The notes under the pieces were generated by a model. That model saw nothing but the letters and a program-made list of their open reading frames with translations. It was not told the origin of the DNA and did not search any database. A program made the translations under genes and the position numbers. DNA of 64,000 bases from Steroidobacteraceae bacterium (GTDB taxonomy: Bacteria; Pseudomonadota; Gammaproteobacteria; Steroidobacterales; Steroidobacteraceae), in the NCBI GenBank assembly GCA_019634895.1, contig JAHCAM010000006.1:1-64000 (forward strand), written 5' to 3'. Shown here in pieces: positions 36,182-46,800 of this stretch (the first letter of the stretch is position 1; every line of letters begins with the position of its first letter).

Positions 36182-37368
36182 ACCGCGCCGGACCCATCTA
36201 CCTCGACTGGGCGGCGACGGCGCCGCTCGACCGCCGCGTCGCCGACGCCATGTGCGCCTGCCTCGCCGATCCGGCGGCGCAGGCGAATCCGTCGTCGGGC
36301 CACGCCTCCGGCCGCGCGGCCGCGGCGCTGGTCGCACGCGCCCGCGGCGAGGTCGCCGCGCTCATCGGCGCGCCCGCGGAGTCCATCGTCTTCACCTCGG
36401 GCGCGACCGAGAGCGTCAACCTGGCGATCCTGGGCACGGCGCGTGCGTCGCCACGCGAGCATCGCCACGTCGTCTGCTCGCGGGTCGAGCATCGCGCGGT
36501 GACCGGCGCCTGCCGCCAGCTGGAACGCGAGGTCTTCGAGGTCTCCTGGCTGTCGCCCGCCGCGGGCGGGGCCATCGAGCCGGCGGCGGTCGCGGCGGCG
36601 CTGCGGCCCGATACCGCGCTGGTCACGCTGATGCAGGTCAACAACGAGACCGGAGCGCTCACCGACATCGCGGCCGTGGCGAAGCTCTGTCGCGAGCGCA
36701 GCGTGCCGCTGCACGTGGATGCGGCGCAGAGCGCCGGCAAGCTGCCGATCGACGTGGCCGTCGACGACGGCATCGCGCTGCTCTCGTTCTGCGCCCACAA
36801 GCTCGGCGGCCCGAAGGGCATCGGCGCCCTGTACCAGCGGCGCCAGCCGCGGCCGGCGCTGCAGCCGCTGATGTCCGGCGGCAGCCACGAGGCCGGGCTG
36901 CGCCCGGGCACGCTCGCGACGCCGCAGATCGTCGGCTTCGGCGCGGCCTGCCGCATCGCGCGCGAGTCGCTGGCGACGGAACCGGCGCGCATCCGCGCGC
37001 TGCGCGAACGGCTGTGGCAGGCGCTGCAACCCGCCGCGCCGCTGTGGCGCAACGGCGTCGCCGAGCCCTCGGCGCCGGGCATCCTCAATGCCGGCTTTGC
37101 GGGCGTGGAGGGCGAGAGCCTGCTGCTCGCGCTCGACGGTGAGGTGGACGTGGCGAGCGGCGCCGCCTGCCATTCCGCCGTCGCCGAGCCTTCCGACGTG
37201 CTGCGCGCGCTGGGCCGGTCGGACCTCGCGATCCAGGCCTCGCTGCGATTCAGCCTCGGCAGCGGCACCACCGAAGCCGAGGTGGACCGCGCCGCAGGCC
37301 TGGTCGTGGCGGCCGTGCGCCGGCTGCGATCGGTGCTGCCTGCCGGCGCGCTGGAGCGCGTGGCGTGA
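36178..37368 (+). CDS. cysteine desulfurase, IscS/NifS-like
   Basis: Encodes 396 residues of a class V PLP aminotransferase fold. The PLP lysine is Lys208 in FCAHKLGGPKGIGALY and the persulfide cysteine is Cys331 in ASGAACHSAVAEPSDVLRALG. VNNETGAL and HVDAAQSAGK are present. It removes sulfur from cysteine for Fe-S clusters or thio-tRNA. The sequence HKLGGPKG and the short loop make it differ from canonical IscS (SGHKIYGPKG). It starts at a GTG coupled to trmJ and runs into a scaffold-like gene and iscA; iscR, hscBA and fdx are absent here. Confidence 0.9.
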   Translation: MNRAGPIYLDWAATAPLDRRVADAMCACLADPAAQANPSSGHASGRAAAALVARARGEVAALIGAPAESIVFTSGATESVNLAILGTARASPREHRHVVCSRVEHRAVTGACRQLEREVFEVSWLSPAAGGAIEPAAVAAALRPDTALVTLMQVNNETGALTDIAAVAKLCRERSVPLHVDAAQSAGKLPIDVAVDDGIALLSFCAHKLGGPKGIGALYQRRQPRPALQPLMSGGSHEAGLRPGTLATPQIVGFGAACRIARESLATEPARIRALRERLWQALQPAAPLWRNGVAEPSAPGILNAGFAGVEGESLLLALDGEVDVASGAACHSAVAEPSDVLRALGRSDLAIQASLRFSLGSGTTEAEVDRAAGLVVAAVRRLRSVLPAGALERVA

Positions 37369-37754
37369 GCGGCGAACCCCTGCGCTATTCGCCGCGGGTG
37401 CGCGAACTCTTCGCTGCGCTGCCGGGCGGCGGCGCGCTGGCGCCGGGGGAGGGCGTGACGGTGAACGGCGAGGCCGCCGCGCTCGAGCGCGGCGCCTGGG
37501 TGCGTTTCGAGGCCCGCGTCAGCGGCGGCCGACTCGCGGACTGCGCCTTCCGCGCCTGGGGCTGCCCGCACACCCTGGCCGCTGCGGCCTGGCTGGCGCA
37601 GGCGATGCGCGCCGCGCCGGTCGCGGACCTGAGGCCGGCGGAAGTGCGTGAACTGGCGCACGAAATCGAGGCGCCGGCCGCGAAACTGGGCCGGTTGCTG
37701 GTGGTCGTCGATGCACAGAGCGCGCTGCTCGCCGCGGCGCGTGCGGTACAATGA
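37365..37754 (+). CDS. IscU/NifU-N-like protein with incomplete cluster ligands
   Basis: Encodes 129 residues. [16 protein letters not shown] and [24 protein letters not shown] correspond to the start and centre of IscU (YSxxV..., YGC...). Of the three cysteines that hold the cluster in IscU only the middle one is kept (Cys67); the GAPACGD loop and the HCSxLAEDA region carry no Cys. An extra Cys60 is near. It overlaps the desulfurase gene and iscA by 4 bases each. Either a specialised scaffold or sulfur acceptor, or an adaptor that has lost cluster binding. Confidence 0.75.
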   Translation: MSGEPLRYSPRVRELFAALPGGGALAPGEGVTVNGEAAALERGAWVRFEARVSGGRLADCAFRAWGCPHTLAAAAWLAQAMRAAPVADLRPAEVRELAHEIEAPAAKLGRLLVVVDAQSALLAAARAVQ

Positions 37755-38086
37755 GGCTCGCCATGGCCGTCACGCTCACGCCCGCCGCCGCCGACCGGGT
37801 GCGCCGTTTCCTCGCGGAAAGGGGCCACGGCATCGGCCTGCGCCTCGGCGTGCGCAAGACCGGCTGCTCGGGCTTTGCCTACGTGGTGAACTATGCGGAC
37901 GAGCAGCAGGCCGAAGACCGCGTTTTCGAAACCCAGGGCGTGCGCGTGCTGGTGGACCGCGACAGCCTGACCTTGGTCGACGGAACCGAGGTGGATTTCG
38001 TACGCCACGGGCTCAACGAGTCGTTCCGCTTCAGGAACCCGAACGTGCGCGGCGAGTGCGGCTGCGGCGAGAGCTTCAGCGTCTGA
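37751..38086 (+). CDS. A-type Fe-S carrier protein, IscA-like
   Basis: Encodes 111 residues (ATG 37751) or 107 (ATG 37763, MAVTLTP). The three conserved cysteines are present in [10 protein letters not shown] and ECGCGESF. Accepts Fe-S clusters and passes them to target proteins. Third gene of the trmJ-coupled Fe-S module; the first ATG overlaps the preceding stop as ATGA. Confidence 0.92.
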   Translation: MRLAMAVTLTPAAADRVRRFLAERGHGIGLRLGVRKTGCSGFAYVVNYADEQQAEDRVFETQGVRVLVDRDSLTLVDGTEVDFVRHGLNESFRFRNPNVRGECGCGESFSV

Positions 38087-38125
38087 TTTTTCCTTTGGCG
38101 GCAGGCACTTCCAGCGCCGTGGCGA

Positions 38126-38155
38126 TTGCCGCGGCAAGGCCCCGGACGCTAGAAT
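38126..38155 (+). promoter_or_regulatory. predicted sigma-70 promoter of ndk
   Basis: TTGCCG (38126-38131) and TAGAAT (38150-38155) with an 18-base spacer; the -10 matches the consensus at 5/6. It ends 39 bases before the ndk ATG and probably drives ndk-rlmN-pilW-rodZ-hisS and following genes. Confidence 0.5.
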
Positions 38156-38194
38156 GCGCGCGCCGCACCGTCCCCCCGGCCTGCAGAGGAAGCC

Positions 38195-38632
38195 ATGCCG
38201 CTCGAGCGCACCCTTTCCATCGTCAAGCCCGATGGCGTCGCCCGTAACCTGATCGGCGACGTCTATCGCCGCTTCGAGTCCGCGGGTCTGCGCATCGTCG
38301 CCGCGCGCATGCTGCACCTGACCCGCAGCCAGGCCGAGGGTTTCTACGCGGTGCACCGCGAGCGGCCGTTCTTCCGAGACCTCTGCGCCTACATGACCTC
38401 CGGCCCGGTGATGGTGCAGGTGCTCGAGGGCGAGGACGCGGTCGCCAGGAACCGCGAGATCATGGGCGCCACCGACCCGAAGAAGGCAGCGGCAGGCACG
38501 ATCCGCGCCGACCTCGCGACCAGCATCGAGGAGAACGTCGTGCACGGGTCGGACAGCGCGGAGAATGCGGCGCGCGAGATCGCCTATTTCTTCGCCGACG
38601 TCGCGCTGTGCCCGCGTACCCGCCAGGCCTGA
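38195..38632 (+). CDS. ndk: nucleoside diphosphate kinase
   Basis: Encodes 145 residues. [18 protein letters not shown] begins the fold and the phosphorylated histidine lies in [15 protein letters not shown]. Equalises NTP and dNTP pools by gamma-phosphate transfer. AGAGGAAG precedes the ATG. First gene of a long co-oriented run. Confidence 0.97.
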   Translation: MPLERTLSIVKPDGVARNLIGDVYRRFESAGLRIVAARMLHLTRSQAEGFYAVHRERPFFRDLCAYMTSGPVMVQVLEGEDAVARNREIMGATDPKKAAAGTIRADLATSIEENVVHGSDSAENAAREIAYFFADVALCPRTRQA

Positions 38633-38639
38633 CGCCGCG

Positions 38640-39761
38640 ATGAACGCCACCGGCGAGCGCAGCAACCTGCTCGGCCTGACGCGGCCCGAGCTGGAGGCGT
38701 TCGTGGCCGGGCTCGGCGCGAAGCCCTATCGCGCGCGCCAGCTGCTGAAGTGGATCTACCGCCGCGGCGAGTCCGATTTCGCGCGCATGACCGACCTGGC
38801 CAAGGACTTCCGCGCGCAGCTGGCCGGGGTCGCGGAGGTGCGCGTGCCGGAGATCGTCACCGAGCGCCGCTCCGCGGACGGCACGCGCAAGTGGCTGCTG
38901 CGGATGCCGGGGGCGGTGGCCGCCGAGCAGGCGATCGAGACCGTGTTCATTCCGGAGCCGGGGCGCGGCACGCTGTGCATCTCGAGCCAGATCGGCTGCG
39001 TGCTCGACTGCGCCTTCTGCGCGACCGGCCAGCAGGGCTTCAACCGCAACCTGACCGCCGCCGAGATCATCGGCCAGGTCTGGCTCGCCAATCGCGAGCT
39101 GGGCCGCGACCCGGACGGCGAGCGCGTCATCACCAACGTCGTGCTGATGGGCATGGGCGAGCCGCTCGCGAACTACCGCAACGTGCTGCCGGCCATGCAG
39201 CTGATGCTGGACGACCTCGGCTACGACCTGTCGCGGCGGCGGGTGACGCTGTCCACCTCGGGGCTGGTGCCGCAGATCTACCGGCTCGCCGAGGACGCGA
39301 ATGTCGCGCTGGCGGTCTCGCTGCACGCGCCGAACGACGCGCTGCGCGACCAGCTGGTGCCGATCAACCGCAGGCACCCGATCGCCGAGCTGCTGGCCGC
39401 CTGCTGGCACTACCTCGAGCGGCAGAACGGCCGCAGCGTGACTTTCGAGTACACCATGCTGGACGGCGTCAACGACAAGCCTGCGCATGCCCGGGAACTC
39501 GCCGGGCTGCTGCGCGGTCATGACGCCAAGGTGAACCTGATTCCATTCAATACATTTCCGGGCACGAGGTTCCGCCGCTCGCCAGCCGAGGCGATCCGCC
39601 GGTTCCGCGACCTGCTGGTGCAGGGGGGCGTGATGGCGACGATTCGCAAGACCCGTGGCGACGACATCGAGGCGGCCTGCGGCCAGCTTCGCGGCCAGGT
39701 GCTGGACCGCACGCAGGTGCGGCTCGGGAGCAAGCTGGTGCGGCTTGCGGTGCGCGCATGA
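38640..39761 (+). CDS. rlmN: 23S rRNA/tRNA adenine-C2 methyltransferase RlmN
   Basis: Encodes 373 residues, a radical SAM enzyme. The cluster motif is CVLDCAFC, followed by [32 protein letters not shown] and the C-terminal [11 protein letters not shown] with the methyl-carrying cysteine. Methylates A2503 of 23S rRNA and A37 of some tRNAs. Starts 7 bases after the ndk stop and overlaps pilW by 4 bases. Confidence 0.96.
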   Translation: MNATGERSNLLGLTRPELEAFVAGLGAKPYRARQLLKWIYRRGESDFARMTDLAKDFRAQLAGVAEVRVPEIVTERRSADGTRKWLLRMPGAVAAEQAIETVFIPEPGRGTLCISSQIGCVLDCAFCATGQQGFNRNLTAAEIIGQVWLANRELGRDPDGERVITNVVLMGMGEPLANYRNVLPAMQLMLDDLGYDLSRRRVTLSTSGLVPQIYRLAEDANVALAVSLHAPNDALRDQLVPINRRHPIAELLAACWHYLERQNGRSVTFEYTMLDGVNDKPAHARELAGLLRGHDAKVNLIPFNTFPGTRFRRSPAEAIRRFRDLLVQGGVMATIRKTRGDDIEAACGQLRGQVLDRTQVRLGSKLVRLAVRA

Positions 39762-40516
39762 GCGCCCGCTTTGCGGCACTGCTCGCCTGCGGCCTGCTGG
39801 CACTGCCGGCGGCCGCCCAGGACCCGTCAGCCGACCCGCTGGCGGAGGCGGGACGCATCAACGCGCGCCTGGCGATGGAGTACCTCAAGCGCGAGCAGCT
39901 GCTGGTCGCGCGCGAGAAGGTCGAGAAGGCGCTGCTGCAGAACCCGCGCGACGTGACGGTGCAGCTCGCCGCGGGGCTGGTCTATGAGCGGCTGCTGGAA
40001 AAGAAGCGCGCCGAGCAGCACTTCCGCCTGGCGCTGCGCGCCGACGCCGACAGCCCCGAGGCGCAGAACGCGCTGGGCGCCTTTTTCTGCCGCAACCGGC
40101 AGCACGAGAAGGGCGTGGAGATGTTCACCAAGGCGGCCCGCAATCCGGTCTACCGCACGCCCGAGGTCGCCTACACCAATGCGGGCGTCTGCGCGCGCAG
40201 TGCCGGCCGCCTCGAGCGCGCCGAGCAGTACCTGCGGCAGGCGCTGGCGCTGTCGAACAGCTACCCGGAAACCCACCTGCAGCTCGCGGGCGTCGCGCAC
40301 GAACGCGGCAATCACCTGCAGGCGCGTGCCTTCATCGACCGCTACCTGGCAGTGGCGCCGGCATCGCCCGACGTGCTGCTGCTGGGCTACCAGATCGAGT
40401 CGGCGATGAACGATTCAGCCGCGGCCGCCGCCTATGCCCAGCGCCTGCGCCGCGAATTCCCGGAGTCGGCACAGCTGCGCGCGCTCGACGGCCAGGAACC
40501 GCGGAACCGCGAATGA
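39758..40516 (+). CDS. pilW: type IV pilus biogenesis protein PilW/PilF
   Basis: Encodes 252 residues: a signal peptide ([17 protein letters not shown]) then TPR repeats over most of the length ([43 protein letters not shown]). PilW/PilF is normally an outer-membrane lipoprotein pilotin for the secretin; here the Cys at position 11 (LACG) is early and a lipobox is doubtful. Position after rlmN is typical. Confidence 0.85.
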   Translation: MSARFAALLACGLLALPAAAQDPSADPLAEAGRINARLAMEYLKREQLLVAREKVEKALLQNPRDVTVQLAAGLVYERLLEKKRAEQHFRLALRADADSPEAQNALGAFFCRNRQHEKGVEMFTKAARNPVYRTPEVAYTNAGVCARSAGRLERAEQYLRQALALSNSYPETHLQLAGVAHERGNHLQARAFIDRYLAVAPASPDVLLLGYQIESAMNDSAAAAAYAQRLRREFPESAQLRALDGQEPRNRE

Positions 40517-40895
40517 GCGCGGGCCGCGCCGCGTCGCCCGGGGTGCGCCTGCGTGCCGCCCGCGAGGCGCTGGGCCTGTCGATCGAGGACGCCGCCGACC
40601 GCCTGCGCCTGAACGCCGCGCTGGTGCTGGCGATGGAGGAGGAGCGCTTCGCGCTGCTCGGCGCGCCGGTGTTCGCGCGCGGCCACCTGCGCAACTACGC
40701 GCAGCTGCTCGGCGTGCCGGAGCGCGAGGTCGTCGCCGCGGTCGGCGCCGATGACCTTCCGGAACCCAGCTTCCTGCCGGCGCTGGATGTACAGCCGCGC
40801 GCCCGCGACCACTCGCGCTGGGCCTGGCCGGTGGCGGTCCTGGTGCTGGCGGGCGCGGTGGCGGCGGTAATCTGGTGGTGGACGGCGGCGGGCGC

Positions 40896-40899
<4 letters not shown>
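40513..40899 (+). CDS. RodZ-like protein lacking the periplasmic domain
   Basis: Encodes 128 residues. The N-terminal helix-turn-helix ([36 protein letters not shown]) is that of RodZ, followed by one membrane helix ([21 protein letters not shown]). It ends just after the helix, whereas RodZ proteins have a further 100-200 residues outside the membrane. RodZ links MreB to the cell-wall machinery. The stop overlaps hisS (ATGA), so there is no room for a lost C-terminus; a truncated but fixed form is likely. ispG, often next to rodZ, is absent. Confidence 0.82.
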
Positions 40900-42176
<1,277 letters not shown>

Positions 42177-42188
42177 GGATACGGATGC

Positions 42189-42842
42189 ATGGTCGACGAA
42201 TATCTTTCTGAACGCGAGCAGGCGGATCAGCTCCGCCACTGGTTTCGCGAGAACTGGATCTGGCTGGTCGCCGGCGTGGCGATGACCGTGGGCGGCTTCT
42301 ATGGCTGGCGCTGGTGGGAAGCGCGCGAGTCGGGACGTTCCGTTGCGGCCGAGGCGCGCTTCACGGCGATGGTCAATGCGCTCGCGGGCAACCAGCGCGA
42401 CGAGGGCATCCGCATCGCCGGAGAGATCACGGGCGAGTATGCCGACACGCCGTACGCCGACCAGGCGACACTGGTGCTTGCGCGCCTGGACGTCGAAAGC
42501 GGCGACCTGGCGAAGGCCGGCGAGCGCCTGGCGCAGGTCATGAAATCCTCCAAGGACCCGGACCTGCGGCTGGTGGCGCGGCTGCGGCTTGCGCGCGTGC
42601 AGCTCGCGCAGGGTCAGCATGACGCGGCGCTCGCGACGCTTGCCGGCGCGCGCGAAGCCTCGGTCGAGGCGCGGGTCGCGGAATTGCGTGGCGACACGCT
42701 GCTCGCCAAGGGCGACCGCGCAGGGGCGCTCGCGGCCTACCGCCAGGCGCAGGCAGCCGCCGGCGGCGCGGCCGAACTCGTGGACGCACAGCTGCTCGGC
42801 CTCAAGATCGACGAACTGGCCGCGGCGACGGCGGCGGAGTAA
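42189..42842 (+). CDS. yfgM: YfgM-family TPR membrane protein
   Basis: Encodes 217 residues: DEYLSEREQADQLRHWFRENW at the N-terminus, one membrane helix (IWLVAGVAMTVGGFYGW) and a periplasmic TPR-like domain rich in Ala, Asp and Glu. YfgM is an ancillary SecYEG factor that binds PpiD and helps periplasmic chaperoning. Order hisS-yfgM-bamB-der is conserved in gammaproteobacteria. Confidence 0.92.
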   Translation: MVDEYLSEREQADQLRHWFRENWIWLVAGVAMTVGGFYGWRWWEARESGRSVAAEARFTAMVNALAGNQRDEGIRIAGEITGEYADTPYADQATLVLARLDVESGDLAKAGERLAQVMKSSKDPDLRLVARLRLARVQLAQGQHDAALATLAGAREASVEARVAELRGDTLLAKGDRAGALAAYRQAQAAAGGAAELVDAQLLGLKIDELAAATAAE

Positions 42843-42845
42843 GGC

Positions 42846-43997
42846 ATGCGCGCATACCCGGTCTGGCTGCCATTGGTTGCGCTGCTGGTGGCGGCCTGCA
42901 GCAAGGAAAAGGAAGTCGCTCCGCCCGCCGAACTCGTCAAGTTCGAGGCCTCGGTCAGCGTGTCCAGGGCCTGGAGCGCGGGCACCAAGGGTGGCGACGA
43001 GGTATTGCGCCTCGGCCTGCGCCCGGCCGTCTCGGCAGATCGCGCCTACGTCGCGGGCCACGGTGGCGACGTGCAGGCGCTGGACCTCGCGACCGGACGC
43101 GTGGCCTGGCGCGCGGCGACCAAGCTGCCGCTGGCGGGCGGTCCCGGTGCCGGCGATGGCCTGGTCGCGGTGGGCTCGAGCGGCGGCCACGTGGTCGCGC
43201 TGGACGCCGGCACGGGCGGCGAGCGCTGGCGGGTGGCCGTGGGCGGGGAGGTGCTGGCGGCGCCGGCAATCGCAGGCGGCCTGGTGGTCGTGCGCACGGT
43301 ATCCGGGCGCCTGCTCGGCCTGCGGGCGACGGACGGCAGCGAGGCCTGGAGCTACGAGCAGCCGGTGCCGCGCCTGACGCTGCGCGGCAATGGCGCGCCG
43401 GTCGTCAGCGGCGACATGGTGCTCGCCGGTTTCGACAACGGCCGGGTGGTCGCGCTGTCGCTGGCCGAGGGCGACCTGCTGTGGACCGCGACCGTCACGC
43501 CGGCGCGGGGACGCACCGAGATCGAGCGGCTCGTGGACATCGACTCGCCGGTGCGCGTGCTGGGAGCGGACGTCTACGTCGCCGGCTTCCAGGGCCGCGT
43601 CGCGATGCTGGCGCGCGATTCGGGCCAGATCTGGTGGGGGCGCGAGCTGTCGAGCCATCGCGGGCTGGCCGCGGACGGCGAACGGCTCTACGTGACCACC
43701 TCGGACAGCGCCGTGGTCGCGCTGAGCCGCCGCGACGGCACCGAGATCTGGCGCCAGGAGCAGATGCTGCGCCGCGGCCTCACCGCGCCCGCGCTCGCGG
43801 GCGACGCGCTCGTGGTCGCGGATTTCGAGGGCTGGCTGCACTGGCTGGACCCGGCCAGCGGACGGCTGCTGGGACGCGCCAAGGCCGGCGGCGGGCGCAT
43901 CAGCAACGCGCCGGTCGAGGCCGGGGCACTCACGCTGGTGCAGTCCGACTCGGGCGAAGTGCAGGCCTGGCGCGCGACGCCGCAGGCGAGCGGCTGA
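42846..43997 (+). CDS. bamB: outer membrane protein assembly factor BamB
   Basis: Encodes 383 residues. Lipobox LVAAC gives the lipidated cysteine at residue 18; the rest is an eight-bladed beta-propeller of PQQ-like repeats (VQALDLATGRVAW; VVALDAGTGGERW; LLGLRATDGSEAW). Part of the BAM complex that inserts beta-barrel proteins. Starts 3 bases after yfgM. Confidence 0.95.
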   Translation: MRAYPVWLPLVALLVAACSKEKEVAPPAELVKFEASVSVSRAWSAGTKGGDEVLRLGLRPAVSADRAYVAGHGGDVQALDLATGRVAWRAATKLPLAGGPGAGDGLVAVGSSGGHVVALDAGTGGERWRVAVGGEVLAAPAIAGGLVVVRTVSGRLLGLRATDGSEAWSYEQPVPRLTLRGNGAPVVSGDMVLAGFDNGRVVALSLAEGDLLWTATVTPARGRTEIERLVDIDSPVRVLGADVYVAGFQGRVAMLARDSGQIWWGRELSSHRGLAADGERLYVTTSDSAVVALSRRDGTEIWRQEQMLRRGLTAPALAGDALVVADFEGWLHWLDPASGRLLGRAKAGGGRISNAPVEAGALTLVQSDSGEVQAWRATPQASG

Positions 43998-44012
43998 GCG
44001 GGCGCGCATGCC

Positions 44013-45398
44013 ATGCTGCCCGTCGTCGCCCTGGTCGGCCGGCCCAACGTCGGCAAATCCACGCTGTTCAATGCGCTGACCGGCACCCGCGACGCGCTCG
44101 TCGCCGACGTGCCCGGCCTGACGCGCGACCGCCAGTACGGCTACGGCTGGTTCGAGCCGCATCGCTTCATCGTCGTGGACACGGGCGGGCTGGTCGAGTC
44201 GCCGCGCGGCATCGAGCAGCTCATGGCGCAGCAGACGCGCCGGGCGATCGAGGAGGCCGATCACGTCGTGTTGCTGGTGGACGGCCAGGCGGGCCTCCAG
44301 GCTGCCGACCGCTTCGTCGCCGGGGAGCTGCGCCGCAGCGGCAAGCCAGTCACGGTCGCCGTCAACAAGAGCGAGGGACGCGATCCGGCCGTGGCGGTCG
44401 CCGAGTTCCACGCGCTCGGGCTCGGCGAGCCGCTGCCGCTGTCGGCCGCGCACCGCCAGGGCCTGGACGCCATCGTCGAGCGCGCACTCGCGGGCCGCGC
44501 ACCGCCGCCCGATGCGGAAACCGCGCCGGATGCCGCCATCCGGGTCTGCGTCGTCGGCCGGCCGAACGTCGGCAAGTCCACGCTGGTGAACCGCCTGCTC
44601 GGCGAGGAGCGGATGATCGCCTTCGACCAGCCGGGGACCACCCGCGACGCGGTCGAGGTCCCGTTCGAGCGCGACGGCCAGGCCTTCGTGCTGGTGGATA
44701 CGGCCGGCATGCGGCGCCGCGCCAGGGTCGAGGAGGGCGTCGAAAAGGTCAGCGTCATCAAGACGCTGCAGGCGATCGACGATGCCCACGTGGTGATCGG
44801 CGTGCTCGATGCCCGCGAGCCGGTCGCCGATCAGGACGCCACGCTGTTCGGCATCGTCGCCGAGCGCGGCCGCGCGCTGGTGGTCGCGGTGAACAAGTGG
44901 GATCACGTCGCGACCGCACGGCGCGATGAATTGCGCGCCGAGCTCGCGCTGCGGCTGCGCTTCCTCGGCTTCGCGCCGCTGCATTTCATTTCCGCGCTGC
45001 ATGGCAGCGGCGTCGGCGAACTGATGGATTCGGTGCGCGCCGCCTTCGCCGCGGCCATGCGCGAGCTACCGACGCCGGAGCTGACGCGCGTGCTGGAAGC
45101 AGCCATGCGTCAGCACCAGCCGCCGCTGGTCCGCGGCCGCAGAGTCCGCCTGCGCTACGCGCACCAGGGCGGACGCAACCCGCCCGTCATCGTGGTGCAC
45201 GGCTCGCAGGCCGAGCGTACCCCGGAGGACTACCGCCGCTACCTCATGAACTGCTTCCGCGAGGCGTTCCGGCTCGCCGGCACGCCGGTGCGGCTGGTGT
45301 TCCGCAGCGAGGCGAACCCCTTTGCCGGGCGCCGGGACCCGCAGACGCCGCGGCAAAGGCGCACCAGCGAGCGGCGCACGCGGGAGCGTCGCCGCTAG
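44013..45398 (+). CDS. der: ribosome-assembly GTPase Der (EngA)
   Basis: Encodes 461 residues with two complete GTPase domains in tandem, each with P-loop GRPNVGKST (residues 8-16 and about 185-195) and NKSE / NKWD G4 motifs, then a KH-like C-terminal domain and a basic tail. Acts in 50S subunit maturation. Convergent with xseA, with 12 bases between. Confidence 0.97.
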   Translation: MLPVVALVGRPNVGKSTLFNALTGTRDALVADVPGLTRDRQYGYGWFEPHRFIVVDTGGLVESPRGIEQLMAQQTRRAIEEADHVVLLVDGQAGLQAADRFVAGELRRSGKPVTVAVNKSEGRDPAVAVAEFHALGLGEPLPLSAAHRQGLDAIVERALAGRAPPPDAETAPDAAIRVCVVGRPNVGKSTLVNRLLGEERMIAFDQPGTTRDAVEVPFERDGQAFVLVDTAGMRRRARVEEGVEKVSVIKTLQAIDDAHVVIGVLDAREPVADQDATLFGIVAERGRALVVAVNKWDHVATARRDELRAELALRLRFLGFAPLHFISALHGSGVGELMDSVRAAFAAAMRELPTPELTRVLEAAMRQHQPPLVRGRRVRLRYAHQGGRNPPVIVVHGSQAERTPEDYRRYLMNCFREAFRLAGTPVRLVFRSEANPFAGRRDPQTPRQRRTSERRTRERRR

Positions 45399-45410
45399 CA
45401 AAGCTCCCGA

Positions 45411-46769
45411 TCAGTCGTGACGCGTCACCCGCGCGCGCAGACGGCCGCGTGCGAGCCGGATCGCGAGGTCGGTGCCGGCGGGCGCCTGCGCTGCGTCGGT
45501 CACGATCGCGCCGTCCTCCGCCCGCGTGGCGATCGCGTAGCCGCGCGCCAGCGTCGCCAGCGGGCTCACGGCCTGCAGGCCGCGCGCGGCCGATTCGAGG
45601 CCGGCCCGCGCGAGTGCGAGCCGGTGCCGCAGGGCGGGCCGCAGGCGCGCGTGGGCATGCGCGAACCGCTGCGACAGCGAGACCACCCTTGCGGCCGGCG
45701 ACCGGGCGGCCAGTTCCGCCGCAAGCCGCGCGACGCGGTCGCGGCGCGAGGCCAACAGCCGCACGGCCGCATTGGCAGCCCGCAGCTGCAGCTCGTCGAG
45801 GCGCTGGGCGCGCTGCGCCAGGGCCTGCGCGGGATGCAGCGACTGCAATCGCCGCCCCGCGCGTGCGACGGCCTCCTGCCGCTGGCGCAGCGCGCGGCTC
45901 GCGGCGCCGGCAAGCCGCCGCGCCGCGAGTTCGAAGGACGCGATCCACGCGGCCGCGTCCGGGACGGCCAGTTCGGCCGCGGCCGAGGGCGTCGGCGCAC
46001 GAACGTCGGCGACGAAGTCGGCGATCGTGAAGTCCACCTCGTGGCCGATGCCGCAGATCACGGGCAGCTCCGTGGCCGCGATCGCGCGGGCGAGCGATTC
46101 CTCGTTGAACGCCCACAGGTCCTCCAGCGAGCCGCCGCCGCGGACCAGCAGCAGCACGTCCACCTCGGCCCGCGCGTCGGCCAGCGCGAGTGCGGCCGCG
46201 ATGTCCCGCGCCGCCCCGGCGCCCTGCACCGGCACGGGATACAGCAGCACCGGCACCACCGGGCAGCGCCGGGCGAGCACGTGCAGCACGTCGCGCAGCG
46301 CCGCGCCGGTCGCCGAGGTCACCACGCCGATGCGGCGCGGGAATCGTGGCGGCGCGCGCTTGCGCGCGGCGTCGAACAGGCCCTCTGCGGCCAGGCGCAG
46401 CTTCAGCGCCTCGAAGCGCCGCCGCAGCTCGCCTTCGCCGGCCTCCTCGAGGTGGTCCACGACCAGCTGGTAGTCGCCGCGCGCCTCGTACAGCCCGACG
46501 CGGGCCCGCAGCAGCACCTGCATGCCGTCCCGCGGCGCCGCGCGCACCAGCAGGTTGCGCTGCCGGAACATGGCGCAGCGGACCTGCGCGGCCTCGTCCT
46601 TCAGCGTGAAGTACCAGTGGCCCGAGGCCGGGCGCGACAGGTTCGACAGCTCGCCGGTGATCCACAGCGAGGGCAGGCCGGCCTCCAGCAGGCCGCGCGC
46701 CTCCCGGTTCAGGCGGCTGACCGTGTAGATGTCCCGGCCGCCGGGGTCCTGCATCGTGCCTGCGGGCAT
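45411..46769 (-). CDS. xseA: exodeoxyribonuclease VII large subunit
   Basis: Encodes 452 residues. The N-terminal OB domain ([15 protein letters not shown] ... [23 protein letters not shown]), the core ([49 protein letters not shown]) and the long helical C-terminal part are all present. Single-strand exonuclease in repair. Divergent from guaB with only 31 bases between; the start could be the ATG at 46769 or the Met at residue 6. Confidence 0.95.
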   Translation of the reverse strand: MPAGTMQDPGGRDIYTVSRLNREARGLLEAGLPSLWITGELSNLSRPASGHWYFTLKDEAAQVRCAMFRQRNLLVRAAPRDGMQVLLRARVGLYEARGDYQLVVDHLEEAGEGELRRRFEALKLRLAAEGLFDAARKRAPPRFPRRIGVVTSATGAALRDVLHVLARRCPVVPVLLYPVPVQGAGAARDIAAALALADARAEVDVLLLVRGGGSLEDLWAFNEESLARAIAATELPVICGIGHEVDFTIADFVADVRAPTPSAAAELAVPDAAAWIASFELAARRLAGAASRALRQRQEAVARAGRRLQSLHPAQALAQRAQRLDELQLRAANAAVRLLASRRDRVARLAAELAARSPAARVVSLSQRFAHAHARLRPALRHRLALARAGLESAARGLQAVSPLATLARGYAIATRAEDGAIVTDAAQAPAGTDLAIRLARGRLRARVTRHD

Positions 46770-46779
46770 GCGCTCATGG

Positions 46780-46785
46780 TAATAT
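46780..46785 (+). promoter_or_regulatory. predicted -10 element of guaB
   Basis: TAATAT ends 15 bases before the guaB ATG, so the leader would be about 8-10 bases and no Shine-Dalgarno is present in it. A weak -35 (GTGCCT) lies 18 bases upstream, inside the start of divergent xseA. Confidence 0.4.
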
Positions 46786-46800
46786 GCGCCGCTTCCTTAT

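Noticed and set aside
37365..37754. Pseudogene remnant of iscU
   Set aside because: The frame is intact, overlaps both neighbours by 4 bases and keeps the central fold segments, so it is likely functional.
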